NCBI GenBank assembly: GCA_963709775.1
Contig: CAVPXS010000007.1
Location: forward strand, 310,001-374,000
Source of the DNA: Salinimicrobium sp963709775
Lineage (GTDB): Bacteria > Bacteroidota > Bacteroidia > Flavobacteriales > Flavobacteriaceae
DNA length: 64,000 nucleotides
Reading direction: 5' to 3'
Shown here: positions 1-9,148 of the stretch, piece after piece
Position numbering within the stretch: position 1 is the first letter of the stretch
Layout of the letters: each line of letters opens with the position of its first letter
Notes under the pieces: generated by a model
The model's database searches: none
What the model was told of the DNA's origin: nothing
What the model saw: only the letters and a program-made list of their open reading frames with translations
Translations under genes and position numbers: made by a program

Positions 1-1077
1 CTCAGAGCGGATTGTAGCCTTATTCAAGTCGAAAAGGATTGTTCTTGAATACTCGTTCAATTCTTCGATTACTTCAACAGTTGGTTCTGGACATCCGTTA
101 TTTGCAGCAGTTCCTGCTACTTCAGGACATTCATCATCTTTGTCAAGTACACCGTCGTTATCCATGTCTTTCCATGGGCAACCGTTATTTTCTTTTGGAC
201 CGGCTTCATTAGGACACTCATCGTCTCCGTCTCTTATTCCATCACCGTCAGCATCAGGACATCCGTTCATTTCAGGAAGACCTGCTACAGTAGGACATTC
301 ATCCTGTGGATCGGCAACGCCGTCACCATCTGTATCAGGACATCCATTGTATTGAGCCAAACCTGCTTCGTTAGGACAATCGTCCATTCTGTCTTCGATT
401 CCGTCACCGTCTGAGTCAGGACAACCGTTGAATTGCTCTAAACCGGCAACTTCTGGACATTCATCATCTTTGTCGTAAATACCATCACCGTCAGTATCTT
501 TTCCACCAAAGGCAAATTTGATTCCTGCCGCATGCTGGAAGTGTGACTCCAGGTCATCAAAACCGTGCTTGTAGATAGTCTGAACTGATAATGCAAGGTT
601 GTCTGTAAACCAGAAGTTTAATCCTACTGTTCCATTAAGTGTTGCAAAACCTTCATCATCAAGCCAGGTATATCCACCACCAACTCCGACAATAGGATCT
701 AACCAACCTGCGTTGGCGTCATTGCGAAAGCTGTAGTTAAAAGTACCATCAAGACCATAATACATTAGATCATCACGACCTTCATCTCCAAATTTGCTGA
801 TCTGGTTAACAGAACCAGCACCTTCAAAATAGAATCCTGCTCCAATATTACGGGCTACAGAAACTCTGGAAAGACCAGCAAGTATGTTCCAGTGATCACC
901 GGTATTGAAGAATTCATCAAAATATCCACCTAAAGGAGCATCCTCCCCTGTTGGATAAGAGTCCACCGCATTAACTCCTAAACCTAAAGCCCAGGGATTA
1001 TTGTTATCCTGCGCCTGCATAGTGCTGAAGCTCAGGATGCATAGTGAAGCCAATAATAACTTGTGTAGATGTTTCAT
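1..1077 (-). CDS. OmpA-family outer membrane protein with thrombospondin type 3 repeats (C-terminus outside window)
   Basis: The gene starts with ATG at 1077 and runs off the left edge. Residues 1 to about 22 are a signal peptide ending in MQAQ. About 150 residues of predicted outer-membrane beta-barrel follow (repeated aromatic strands such as GLNFWFTDNLALSVQ). Next come at least five calcium-binding type 3 repeats of the form DxDxDGxxDxxDxCP..AG...NGCP, the signature seen as the tandem repeated codons between about 140 and 500. The last visible residues (SRTILFDLNKATI) match the start of an OmpA peptidoglycan-binding domain. Proteins of this build anchor the outer membrane to the cell wall. 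The family assignment is firm; the role beyond structural porin is inferred. Confidence 0.92.
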   Translation of the reverse strand, partial: MKHLHKLLLASLCILSFSTMQAQDNNNPWALGLGVNAVDSYPTGEDAPLGGYFDEFFNTGDHWNILAGLSRVSVARNIGAGFYFEGAGSVNQISKFGDEGRDDLMYYGLDGTFNYSFRNDANAGWLDPIVGVGGGYTWLDDEGFATLNGTVGLNFWFTDNLALSVQTIYKHGFDDLESHFQHAAGIKFAFGGKDTDGDGIYDKDDECPEVAGLEQFNGCPDSDGDGIEDRMDDCPNEAGLAQYNGCPDTDGDGVADPQDECPTVAGLPEMNGCPDADGDGIRDGDDECPNEAGPKENNGCPWKDMDNDGVLDKDDECPEVAGTAANNGCPEPTVEVIEELNEYSRTILFDLNKATIRSE

Positions 1078-1111
1078 ATTGAAGTGTTTAATTTTAATTA
1101 GTTAGCAGAAA

Positions 1112-1142
1112 CAAAAGTAGACCGATATTCAGTATTGACAAA
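1112..1142 (-). promoter_or_regulatory. Bacteroidetes-type promoter of the OmpA gene
   Basis: Read on the minus strand, TTTG (1139-1142) is followed after 19 bases by TACTTTTG (1112-1119). This fits the Bacteroidetes sigma-A consensus TTTG-N19-TAnnTTTG. It lies 35 bases before the ATG at 1077. The rest of the 396-base gap up to 1473 shows only the kbl hairpin. Confidence 0.7.
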
Positions 1143-1422
1143 GCTTAATTTAATAAAGTTTTCTTAATAAGGGCCTGACTATCGGCGGATACAGGGGATT
1201 TTGAGGCCTCAAATTTTTAGAAAAAATCATTTTTTTAACAAAAAATTAGGTTCAAGGACCTCACTTTTTTAACTCATAAATAATTGATTACAGAAGAAAG
1301 CGCTGTTACTTCCCAAAGCAAAGGGAAAGTATTTTAAGAAATTCACTGGTATTAACTAATAAATATTTACTTCACCAGCTGTAAACAGCTGCCTGTCCTG
1401 AAGTTTTGCCACAAAGAATATG

Positions 1423-1465
1423 ATACCAAAAGGATATTTTGTTGTAAAAAACATCCTTTTGGTAT
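1423..1465 (-). terminator. Hairpin after kbl
   Basis: A perfect 13-bp inverted repeat, ATACCAAAAGGAT (1423-1435) and its complement (1453-1465), lies 9 bases after the kbl stop codon. The T-run beyond the stem is weak, so termination efficiency is uncertain. Confidence 0.6.
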
Positions 1466-1473
1466 TCAATAAA

Positions 1474-2670
1474 CTATTGTATGATATCTAATTCTTTTCC
1501 CACTTTTACGAAGGCTGCAATGGCTTTATCCAAATGCTCCTTTGTATGTGCGGCCGAAAGCTGTACGCGAATACGGGCCTTTCCTTTTGGAACAACAGGA
1601 TAAAAGAATCCAATCACGTAAATTCCCTCGTCAAGAAGTTTGTCTGCCATTTCCTGGGACAATTTTGCATCATGGAGCATCACCGGAACAATTGCTGCCT
1701 CCCCGTCTATAATCTCAAACCCGGCGTTTTTAATTCCTTCTTTGAAATATTTTGTGTTCTCCTTTACCTTTTTTCTAAGAGAATTATCCTTTGCCAGCAT
1801 ATCAAATACCTTTATTGAGGCTCCAACAATTGCCGGGGCAAGAGAGTTAGAGAAAAGATAAGGTCTTGACCTTTGACGAAGAAGCTCGATAATTTCTTTT
1901 TTGGCTACTGTATAACCGCCCATTGCCCCTCCCAGAGCCTTTCCAAGCGTGCCGGTAATAATATCAATACGTCCAAGCACTCCTTTTTCCTCGAGTGTTC
2001 CAATTCCATCCTGGCCAATAAATCCTGTAGCATGACATTCATCGATCATCACCAGCGCATCATATTTATCGGCAAGGTCGCAGATCTTGTCAAGGGGAGC
2101 CACCAGGCCGTCCATAGAGAAAACGCCATCGGTGACGATGATCTTGAATCGGGCTCCTTTCTCGTTGGCCGTTTTTAGCTGCTGTTCGAGATCCTCCATA
2201 TTACCGTTCGCATAGCGGTATCTTGCTGCTTTGCAAAGGCGCACCCCGTCAATAATTGAAGCGTGGTTGAGGGAATCTGAAATAATTGCATCTTCAGCGC
2301 CTAACAAAGGTTCGAAAACTCCGCCGTTTGCATCAAAAGCAGCTGCATATAAAATGGTGTCCTCCATTCCGTAGAAATCGGCTATTTTGCGTTCCAGTTC
2401 CTTGTGTATATCCTGCGTACCACAAATGAAGCGAACGCTGGACATTCCGAAACCATGGGAATCAAGGGTGTCTTTTGCCGCCTGTATAACTTCGGGATGA
2501 GAAGAAAGCCCCAGGTAGTTGTTCGCACAAAAGTTAAGAACCTTTTTACCACCTTCCAGAGTAATCTCTGCTCCCTGAGGAGAGGTGATAATCCGTTCTT
2601 TTTTATAAAGTCCTTCCTCTTTTATTTGTTCTATTTCTTTCTTTAAATAATCCTTTAATGATCCGTACAT
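1474..2670 (-). CDS. kbl: Glycine C-acetyltransferase (2-amino-3-ketobutyrate CoA ligase)
   Basis: The product is 398 residues, the usual length for this PLP-dependent alpha-oxoamine synthase. It cleaves 2-amino-3-ketobutyrate with CoA to glycine and acetyl-CoA, the second step of threonine degradation by threonine dehydrogenase. Visible signatures are the cofactor aspartate in VMIDECHA (Asp210), the PLP-binding lysine in TGTLGKALGGAMGGY (Lys244), and NHASIIDG around 136. The related enzymes BioF and serine palmitoyltransferase share the fold, but overall length and the LYKKERIITSPQGAEI start point to Kbl. No threonine dehydrogenase gene is in the window. A -7 element of its own lies just upstream, so it need not be co-transcribed with the helicase gene. 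Confidence 0.95.
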   Translation of the reverse strand: MYGSLKDYLKKEIEQIKEEGLYKKERIITSPQGAEITLEGGKKVLNFCANNYLGLSSHPEVIQAAKDTLDSHGFGMSSVRFICGTQDIHKELERKIADFYGMEDTILYAAAFDANGGVFEPLLGAEDAIISDSLNHASIIDGVRLCKAARYRYANGNMEDLEQQLKTANEKGARFKIIVTDGVFSMDGLVAPLDKICDLADKYDALVMIDECHATGFIGQDGIGTLEEKGVLGRIDIITGTLGKALGGAMGGYTVAKKEIIELLRQRSRPYLFSNSLAPAIVGASIKVFDMLAKDNSLRKKVKENTKYFKEGIKNAGFEIIDGEAAIVPVMLHDAKLSQEMADKLLDEGIYVIGFFYPVVPKGKARIRVQLSAAHTKEHLDKAIAAFVKVGKELDIIQ

Positions 2671-2685
2671 AATGGTGATTTTTTA

Positions 2686-2693
2686 CAAAATTA
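2686..2693 (-). promoter_or_regulatory. -7 promoter element for kbl
   Basis: TAATTTTG on the minus strand matches TAnnTTTG and sits 16 bases before the kbl ATG, overlapping the end of the helicase intergenic space. No good -33 element is seen at the normal spacing. Confidence 0.45.
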
Positions 2694-2700
2694 CATTCTT

Positions 2701-5700
2701 TTAAACAAAACTTACTTCGATCTTCTGGTTAATGTATACCAGCATCTTTTTTGCGACCCTGTAGTTCATTTTTTCCAGAATTCGGCCGTATTCACTTATC
2801 TGTTCACGATGCTGAGGGCTTTCGGCACCGGTTTTATAATCAATGATGCTTACAGTATTTCCTGAGAAATTCAACCTGTCTGGACGCAAAAGAGCTCCAT
2901 CTTCAGAGATCATTTCCCTTTCATTGTAGTTCACAATTCCCTCTGTGTAATACTCTCTCAACTCTTCATGTCTTATAACATCAAAAATGCTCTTTTGAAG
3001 TTCTTCTCTTTCTTCGGAAGAAAAAAGCCCTTCATTTTTGGCATTTTCGAGTACCCTCTCTACATCTGCTTCGGTATTGATCCTGGCGAAAAGGTCATGG
3101 ATTAACTGTCCTTTTTCAATGGCTTCTTTTTGTTTAGAGTTCCACATCAAGCCCGAACGGGTAATGATCGATATTCCATTGCTCTGAGTGGGGGAAGAAA
3201 AAAAGAATTCCTGCTCCAGAGAATTTACAGCTTTTTTCTCCTCCATAAACGCTTCCTCGGGGTTTCCAAAGTGGTATTCACTGCTGCCGTCCCATTTTCC
3301 TATTGACCGCAGATAAGAGATCAATAAACCTGAGAAACGGCCGGTGTTCTCATTGCCCTTTTTGTCAAGATCCATTTTGGAAATAACATATAATTGCTGC
3401 TCGGGCCGGGTCATGGCGACGTAAAGAACGTTGAGTGCATCGAGCTGACTATTACATGACAGCTCATGAAAAATCTGAGGGGCCTCTCCTTCCCATTCTT
3501 TCATTTTTTCGGCTGCACGCAGGTAAGCGATGTTTACGTTGGAACCAAAATCCCCCGGCAGGTCCATCCAAAAATGTTCCCTGGCAGTATCACTAATCTG
3601 CGTATTGGCGAAAGGGTAAATCACCACCGGAAACTCCAGTCCCTTTGCCTTGTGAATCGTCATTATTTGCACTGCGTCTTCCCCCTGGGGCACCACAATA
3701 CTCAGTTCATCTTTTTTGCGCTCCCACTGTTCCAAAAATGAGAAAAAACCGGCACCTTCTGTACTGGAAACCTCATATACAAAATCCAGGAAGAACTGCA
3801 AATAAGCATCAGATGCTGCTTCAAGAGAAAAAGCCCGAATGATATATTCCACGGCTTCATAGACAGACATTGCTGTGGCTGCCCCGGGAGAAAATTCGAT
3901 GCCGCTGGCGGAGAGACCTCTAAAGAACTGCTCCCCTTCGGGTTGCAGGTGCTCCATAAGGAAATCGAATTCATTCTCCACCTCCATGCCTTTATTTAAA
4001 AGGTGATCAAGGATCTCAAATTTCAGAGCTCTATCCCCGGGATCAAGGCAGTACTGCAAAACCGAAGTAATAAAATTCACTTTTGGAGACCTGCTTATAA
4101 GCAGGCTTTCGGCAGAAATTACAGGAATGGAATTCTCACTCAAATAATTAGCAACAGCAATACTTTCTTTACGGGTGCGGGTAAGGATACAAATACCTGA
4201 AAGAGTTCTTCCTTTCTCCCGCACTTCAGATATTATCTCCAGCACTCTTTTAGGGTAAGCCTCCATTTCTTCGGAAGCATTTTCGGCTTCTATAAATGAG
4301 AGATTTACATAGCCTTCTCTTTTACTCACAACCCCCTGACCGCTGTTGAGAAAAAGATCTTTATGCGTTTCATTCAGAAAAAACCCGGAAGCAAATTTGA
4401 AAAAATCATTATTGAATTCTACTACCGTTTTTGCACTTCGGTAATTATTAGGAAGCACGAGCATTTCAATATCTTCGATGCTAAAGGGGTGTCGCTTTTG
4501 ACATAACTCCATGAACTGCTCGGCTTTTCCCCCACGCCACCTGTAAATGGACTGCTTTGCATCCCCTACGAGTGTAAGGGAACCATGTTCCCCCACAGGA
4601 TGTTCAATGGAAAGCGTATTGTCAACCAGCGGGATCAAATTTTCCCACTGTAATTGTGAAGTGTCCTGGAACTCATCAATGAAATAGTGACGGTATCGGT
4701 CACCCAGCCGTTCATAAATGAAAGGTGCGGGCTGATCTTTTACGGCTTTCCCTATTGTCGCATTAAATTCGGAAATTAAGACTATTGAGTTCTCAGCCTT
4801 TATTTCTTCGATCTGCGCCTGGATAGCATTTAACAAAGACAATGGCACAAGATTCTTTTCCACCGCATCCAGGAACTGAAGCCTTGTGATATTCTTCTTC
4901 ACTCTCTCGTACATTTCAACTATTTGCGGCTGAAGGGTGTCGAGTATCTGTTTTTTATGAGAGTCTAATTTGCTTGCGTAAAGAGCTTTTTCAGCAAGAT
5001 CCCTTTGCCAGCCTGCGGAAAAATTGACATTAAAATCCCCTTTTTGAAGCTTCAGAAAAAATTTTGGGCAATATCCACCGCTGAAGCATCCATTGTCAAG
5101 ATCATTTTCTTCCAGTAACTGAAAGAACTCATTAGTTGTTCTCCCGATATTTTCCTCCAGGCTTTTTTGACGCTCTTTAATTTCCGTTTTTAAATTTTCA
5201 AAGTCAGAGAGCTTTAGAGTCTTTAAAATTTGGAGGAATTTGCCGCTGGTTTCCTGAGTTAGCAAGCGACCAATGGAATATAGATCACGGGCTATGTCCC
5301 AGCTCTTATCATCATCTGTCCTGGAAAGCACAAAATTAACCAGTACCCGGGTTATAGCTTTATCCTTACCCGCTTTGCTTATTAGCCTGTCCACAGCCTC
5401 GGTTAAGACCTCATCTGTTCGAAGCTCCACTTCAAAATTGAGAGGTAAGCCCAGGTCTTTGGCGAAAGTTCTCAACACCCGATGGGTAAAACCATCTATG
5501 GTAGAAACTTCAAACGCCGCATAATTGTGAATGATGTTCTTTAGGATTTCCCTGCTCTTCTCCTGAATTTTATCAGCAGACATTCCCGAACTGGAAGAAA
5601 GATCTTCCAGTAAAGCCTGTTCTTTTGCCGATTTTTCGGCCTTTGCCAGGGAATTAAGGCTTTCAATGATCCTTGATTTCATTTCCCCCACGGCTTTATT

Positions 5701-5877
5701 CGTAAAAGTAATGGCAAGGATGTTCTTATAACTGTCTACCCTGGGGGAGGACAATAATAGTAGAAGATATTCTTTAACAAGGGTATAGGTCTTTCCGGAA
5801 CCGGCCGAAGCATTGTAAATTCTGAAGATATTGGACTGCCTCAAATTTTTTTCACTAAAGTAAGAAATGGTTCTCAA
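2701..5877 (-). CDS. UvrD/RecB-like ATP-dependent helicase-nuclease (AddA-type)
   Basis: The 1058-residue product is a superfamily 1A helicase fused to a RecB-type nuclease, as in AddA and RecB, which process double-strand breaks. In order: Walker A YNASAGSGKTYT (about residue 22), NILAITFTNKAV (motif Ia), YFIDEFQDTSQLQW (motif II, DExx box variant), LTLVGDAKQSIYRWRGG (motif III), PNNYRSAKTVVEF (motif IV), QIMTIHKAKGLEFPVVIYP (motif V), LNVLYVAMTRPEQQLYV (motif VI). A C-terminal PD-(D/E)xK nuclease core shows RPDRL...IIDYKTG...Q..EY. No ATG exists in frame upstream of the P-loop. The frame opens at TTG 5877, and an internal TTG at 5844 would give a start like that of typical homologues, so the true start is uncertain. 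The AddB-like partner is not adjacent. Confidence 0.9.
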   Translation of the reverse strand: MRTISYFSEKNLRQSNIFRIYNASAGSGKTYTLVKEYLLLLLSSPRVDSYKNILAITFTNKAVGEMKSRIIESLNSLAKAEKSAKEQALLEDLSSSSGMSADKIQEKSREILKNIIHNYAAFEVSTIDGFTHRVLRTFAKDLGLPLNFEVELRTDEVLTEAVDRLISKAGKDKAITRVLVNFVLSRTDDDKSWDIARDLYSIGRLLTQETSGKFLQILKTLKLSDFENLKTEIKERQKSLEENIGRTTNEFFQLLEENDLDNGCFSGGYCPKFFLKLQKGDFNVNFSAGWQRDLAEKALYASKLDSHKKQILDTLQPQIVEMYERVKKNITRLQFLDAVEKNLVPLSLLNAIQAQIEEIKAENSIVLISEFNATIGKAVKDQPAPFIYERLGDRYRHYFIDEFQDTSQLQWENLIPLVDNTLSIEHPVGEHGSLTLVGDAKQSIYRWRGGKAEQFMELCQKRHPFSIEDIEMLVLPNNYRSAKTVVEFNNDFFKFASGFFLNETHKDLFLNSGQGVVSKREGYVNLSFIEAENASEEMEAYPKRVLEIISEVREKGRTLSGICILTRTRKESIAVANYLSENSIPVISAESLLISRSPKVNFITSVLQYCLDPGDRALKFEILDHLLNKGMEVENEFDFLMEHLQPEGEQFFRGLSASGIEFSPGAATAMSVYEAVEYIIRAFSLEAASDAYLQFFLDFVYEVSSTEGAGFFSFLEQWERKKDELSIVVPQGEDAVQIMTIHKAKGLEFPVVIYPFANTQISDTAREHFWMDLPGDFGSNVNIAYLRAAEKMKEWEGEAPQIFHELSCNSQLDALNVLYVAMTRPEQQLYVISKMDLDKKGNENTGRFSGLLISYLRSIGKWDGSSEYHFGNPEEAFMEEKKAVNSLEQEFFFSSPTQSNGISIITRSGLMWNSKQKEAIEKGQLIHDLFARINTEADVERVLENAKNEGLFSSEEREELQKSIFDVIRHEELREYYTEGIVNYNEREMISEDGALLRPDRLNFSGNTVSIIDYKTGAESPQHREQISEYGRILEKMNYRVAKKMLVYINQKIEVSFV

Positions 5878-6024
5878 TTGACTCCTTTCATTACTCCCTG
5901 TTTAATTGAATTATTTTCAAGGAGTTGAATATTCTTCTTTGTTATTCTAATTTAATTTTCAAAAAAAGCAAAAGCTTTAAGGATTTTATAACGTTTTATA
6001 ATTTTAATTAAATGCGTTTATCTC

Positions 6025-6032
6025 TAATTTTG
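6025..6032 (+). promoter_or_regulatory. -7 promoter element for the superoxide dismutase gene
   Basis: TAATTTTG fits TAnnTTTG and lies 37 bases before the ATG at 6070. The -33 region is only T-rich. It occupies the divergent 192-base gap between the helicase gene and the dismutase gene. Confidence 0.5.
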
Positions 6033-6069
6033 AAGTTGACCTAATTAATAATATTAAAAACATATAACT

Positions 6070-6678
6070 ATGGCTTTCGAGTTACCAAAATTAAAATATG
6101 GATTTGATGCATTGGAGCCTCACATTGACGCTAGAACAATGGAGATCCACCACGATAAGCATCATGCAGGATATACCAGCAAATTAAATGATGCCGTGAA
6201 AGGAACAGATATGGAAGGCAAGAATATTGAAAATATTCTTTCTAATCTGGATATGGAAAATAAAGCGGTACGTAATAATGGAGGTGGTTATTTCAACCAC
6301 AATCTATTCTGGGAAATAATGGGTCCAAATGGTGGTGGAAAACCCCAGGGAGATCTTGCCTCTGCAATAGACAAGGATTTTGGCTCTTTTGATGCCTTTA
6401 AAGATGAATTTTCAAAGGCCGGTGCCACTCAATTTGGATCGGGATGGGCTTGGCTTTGCGTGCAGGAAGGCGGTAAACTGGAGGTATGTTCTTCGGCAAA
6501 CCAGGACAATCCACTAATGCCCGGAGTGGGTTGCGGCGGACAACCAATCCTGGGAATGGATGTTTGGGAACACGCTTACTACCTTAAATATCAAAATCAG
6601 CGTCCGGCTTACATTGAAGCTTTCTTCAATGTGATCAACTGGGAAGAAGTATCTAAAAGATATGCACAGCACAAATAA
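6070..6678 (+). CDS. Superoxide dismutase (Fe/Mn family)
   Basis: The 202-residue protein converts superoxide to oxygen and hydrogen peroxide in the cytoplasm. The four metal ligands of the family are all visible: His27 in MEIHHDKHH, His77 in YFNHNLFW, Asp164 and His168 in DVWEHAYY. The usual DVWEHAYYLKYQNxRPAYI signature is intact. Iron and manganese forms cannot be told apart from sequence alone, so no sodA/sodB symbol is given. The gene is monocistronic: its own -7 element lies upstream and a strong terminator downstream. Confidence 0.96.
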   Translation: MAFELPKLKYGFDALEPHIDARTMEIHHDKHHAGYTSKLNDAVKGTDMEGKNIENILSNLDMENKAVRNNGGGYFNHNLFWEIMGPNGGGKPQGDLASAIDKDFGSFDAFKDEFSKAGATQFGSGWAWLCVQEGGKLEVCSSANQDNPLMPGVGCGGQPILGMDVWEHAYYLKYQNQRPAYIEAFFNVINWEEVSKRYAQHK

Positions 6679-6711
6679 TTAAACCACGCATAGGTTTTTG
6701 ATTGTGTCCAG

Positions 6712-6740
6712 AGCTGCCGTTTAAACGGCAGCTTTTTTTT
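6712..6740 (+). terminator. Rho-independent terminator of the superoxide dismutase gene
   Basis: A fully palindromic 22-base stem, AGCTGCCGTTTAAACGGCAGCT, is followed by eight T. It lies 34 bases after the stop codon. Confidence 0.93.
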
Positions 6741-6746
6741 GCGCAT

Positions 6747-6776
6747 AAAAAAAGGTGGAAAGCTCCACCTTTTTTT
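6747..6776. terminator. Bidirectional terminator hairpin
   Basis: Seven A, GGTGG, a six-base loop, CCACC and seven T make a hairpin that can terminate on both strands. It follows the dismutase terminator on the plus strand and would also stop minus-strand transcription coming from recJ. The remaining bases to 6938 show nothing recognisable. Confidence 0.85.
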
Positions 6777-6938
6777 GCCCCAAATCTACCATGAACTTAA
6801 CCTACTTATGTTATGGCTCTTCTAAAGTAGATAAACTTCTCTCTTATAAAAACTTTATTAGACCAAATACTGGGATAATTGTTAAAGAGCATGTGTTCAA
6901 CTTACCCTGTAAGAATTAGCTAACAACCTGACATAAAA

Positions 6939-8636
6939 CTAATTAAAATCGATATCTTTTAATTTTAACTGAAGGCTGATATTTCCCTGGAACTCATTTT
7001 CCTCAATGCAATAGGCTGCTTTTACTTTCTTGGCTTCACTTAAAAGTTCACACTTTTTACCCAGATCGAAACCTATGGCATCAAAGCTTCGATCATTGCC
7101 TCTTTGAAAGAAACGTGCTTTAAGGTGTTTATCCTCTCCCCCAACACAGCGAGCATAACCCGTATCCCTTAAATTTTTAGTCATAAAAACCGGGGACATA
7201 TTACCCGGGCCAAAAGGAGCAAACTGTTTAAGGATCCTGTGGAATTTTGAGGTGATATCTCCGAGTTCTATTTCGGCATCTATTTGGATTTCGGGAGTCA
7301 ACAACCGCGGATCTATTGTTGCTGAAACCACCTCTTCAAATTTCCTTTTAAAGTTTTCGTATTGCTCAGATAACAAAGTTAATCCGGCAGCATATTTATG
7401 ACCTCCGAATTGCTCAATGAATTCACTGCATCCTTCAAGAGCATCATAAACATCAAACCCGCGTACCGAACGTGCCGAGGCAGCAAGTTTTTCCCCGCTT
7501 CGGGTGAACACCAGCGTAGGCCGGTAATAGGTCTCGGTAAGCCTGGAGGCCACAATTCCAATAACTCCCTTGTGCCAGGTCTCCCGGTAAACTACCGTGG
7601 TGTTTCTTTCCTGCTCACTAAGTTCTTCGATCTGGGCCAGAGCTTCTTTAGTTATGAGCTTATCTGTATCCCTGCGGGTGGTGTTATATTCTTCGATTTC
7701 GGCTGCAAACATCCTTGCCTGTACCATATCTTCTTCAGTAAGCAGGTTGACAGCATGGAGCCCGTGCTTCATTCTTCCTGCAGCATTGATACGTGGTGCA
7801 ACTATAAAAACCACATCTGTAAGTGTTAGTTGCTCTTTTTTCACTTGTTCCAGTATCGCACTAAAACCTGCACGGGGTGCGACATTAATTACCTGCAGAC
7901 CATGATAAGCCAGGATGCGGTTTTCCCCCGTCACCGGCACAATGTCGGCACCAATGGCTGTAGCTACCAGATCCAGGTATGGTATAAGAATTTCAAAAGG
8001 CTCTCCCCGCTTTTGATTAAAAGCCTGCAGCAATTTAAAACCTACGCCACAACCACAGAGTTCCTTATAAGGATATTCACAATCCTGCCTCTTTGGATCC
8101 AAAACTGCCACCGCAGCGGGAATTTCTGCTCCCGGCCTGTGATGGTCACAAATTATAAAGTCAATACCTTTTTGACCGGCATAAGCCACTTTGTCAATAG
8201 CTTTAATCCCGCAGTCAAGGGCGATGATGAGGCTAATATCATTATCTGCCGCGAAGTCTATACCTTTATAGGACACCCCGTATCCTTCTTCGTACCGGTC
8301 TGGAATATAGGTGGCAACATTAGGATAGATCTTTTTAAGATAAGATGAAACCAGGGCTACACTTGTAGTGCCGTCCACATCGTAGTCACCAAAGACCATT
8401 ATATTTTCACCTTTTTGAAGGGCAAGTTCGATCCTGTTCACTGCTTTCTCCATATCCTTCATTAAAAAAGGATCATGGAGATCCTCAAGGCTGGGCCTGA
8501 AGAATTTCTTTGCCTCTTCAAATGTAGAAATCCCGCGCTGGGCCAGTAATGAAGCAATTGGTTTTTCGACACCTAAAGCTTCCTGCAGATGTTCAACAAT
8601 GGAAGGATCGGGTTTAGGTTTAAGTGTCCAGCGCAT
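6939..8636 (-). CDS. recJ: Single-stranded-DNA-specific exonuclease RecJ
   Basis: RecJ is a 5'-3' single-strand exonuclease of the DHH family acting in recombination and mismatch repair. The N-terminal catalytic domain shows the manganese-binding motifs FGDYDVDGTTSV, ALDCGIKAID and IICDHHRPG (the DHH motif). Further on are the DHHA1 region (SARSVRGFDVYDAL, EQFGGHKYAAGLTL) and the C-terminal OB-fold segment. Although the open frame begins at a TTG (8651), the start chosen is ATG 8636 (MRWTLKPKPD), which agrees with RecJ homologues, giving 565 residues. A good -7 element sits only 12 bases upstream of this ATG, so the leader must be very short and the TTG start is unlikely. Confidence 0.95.
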   Translation of the reverse strand: MRWTLKPKPDPSIVEHLQEALGVEKPIASLLAQRGISTFEEAKKFFRPSLEDLHDPFLMKDMEKAVNRIELALQKGENIMVFGDYDVDGTTSVALVSSYLKKIYPNVATYIPDRYEEGYGVSYKGIDFAADNDISLIIALDCGIKAIDKVAYAGQKGIDFIICDHHRPGAEIPAAVAVLDPKRQDCEYPYKELCGCGVGFKLLQAFNQKRGEPFEILIPYLDLVATAIGADIVPVTGENRILAYHGLQVINVAPRAGFSAILEQVKKEQLTLTDVVFIVAPRINAAGRMKHGLHAVNLLTEEDMVQARMFAAEIEEYNTTRRDTDKLITKEALAQIEELSEQERNTTVVYRETWHKGVIGIVASRLTETYYRPTLVFTRSGEKLAASARSVRGFDVYDALEGCSEFIEQFGGHKYAAGLTLLSEQYENFKRKFEEVVSATIDPRLLTPEIQIDAEIELGDITSKFHRILKQFAPFGPGNMSPVFMTKNLRDTGYARCVGGEDKHLKARFFQRGNDRSFDAIGFDLGKKCELLSEAKKVKAAYCIEENEFQGNISLQLKLKDIDFN

Positions 8637-8648
8637 GAAGTTTTTTTT

Positions 8649-8656
8649 CAAAAGTA
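8649..8656 (-). promoter_or_regulatory. -7 promoter element for recJ
   Basis: TACTTTTG on the minus strand ends 12 bases before the recJ ATG. It overlaps the upstream TTG of the open frame, which argues for the ATG start. Confidence 0.5.
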
Positions 8657-8800
8657 CATATTGTTGCGATCAATTTGCTTCCTACACAACTTCAGAAAAT
8701 AAGAAATGAAGAAAATTCTTTCCAAAGAAGAGGCTTCAATAATGACATTTTTGGAAGGTTATATATTTATTTTCAATAAATTAGCTTCAAAGCTACACTT

Positions 8801-9148
8801 ATGAGAAATTTTGTTTTTGTTTTAATTTCTGTTTTCCTCTTTGGTTGCAGTGGGGATTCCCTGAAGACGGGAAAGATAGCCGATACTTATTCGGTTTCTA
8901 ACACAGAAACCTTAGAGATCTTCTTAACGGAAGCAATTCCCATTGAAGGCGGATACAGCATTTCCCAGCAGGCAGAACATTTTATTGTAAGTGAAATTCA
9001 ATACCGGGATAAAGGAATTTATTATGTCTATGTCCCTGAAGCCGATTTTACCGGAGAAGATGTAGTAAAAATTACCAGAGCAGATTCAAATGGAGCTACG
9101 GTTTACGCCAAAACAGTGACCACGTATAAGATTGATGTGACAGAATAA
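8801..9148 (+). CDS. Small hypothetical lipoprotein
   Basis: The 115-residue product starts with a lipoprotein signal peptide (VFVLISVFLFGCSGD, lipobox cysteine at residue 16), so it is expected to be lipid-anchored in the envelope. The remainder has alternating hydrophobic/polar strands (IYYVYVPEADFTGEDVVKITRA) and resembles a single small beta-domain of the cadherin or Big type. The phrase EADFTGEDVVKI is typical of such adhesive or periplasmic domains. No family can be named with confidence. It converges on rsmI with no gap: its stop ends at 9148 and the rsmI stop begins at 9149. Confidence 0.75.
   Translation: MRNFVFVLISVFLFGCSGDSLKTGKIADTYSVSNTETLEIFLTEAIPIEGGYSISQQAEHFIVSEIQYRDKGIYYVYVPEADFTGEDVVKITRADSNGATVYAKTVTTYKIDVTE

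Noticed and set aside
140..355. Repetitive Ser/Pro/His open frame on the plus strand
   Set aside because: It is the antisense of the thrombospondin type 3 repeats of the OmpA gene.
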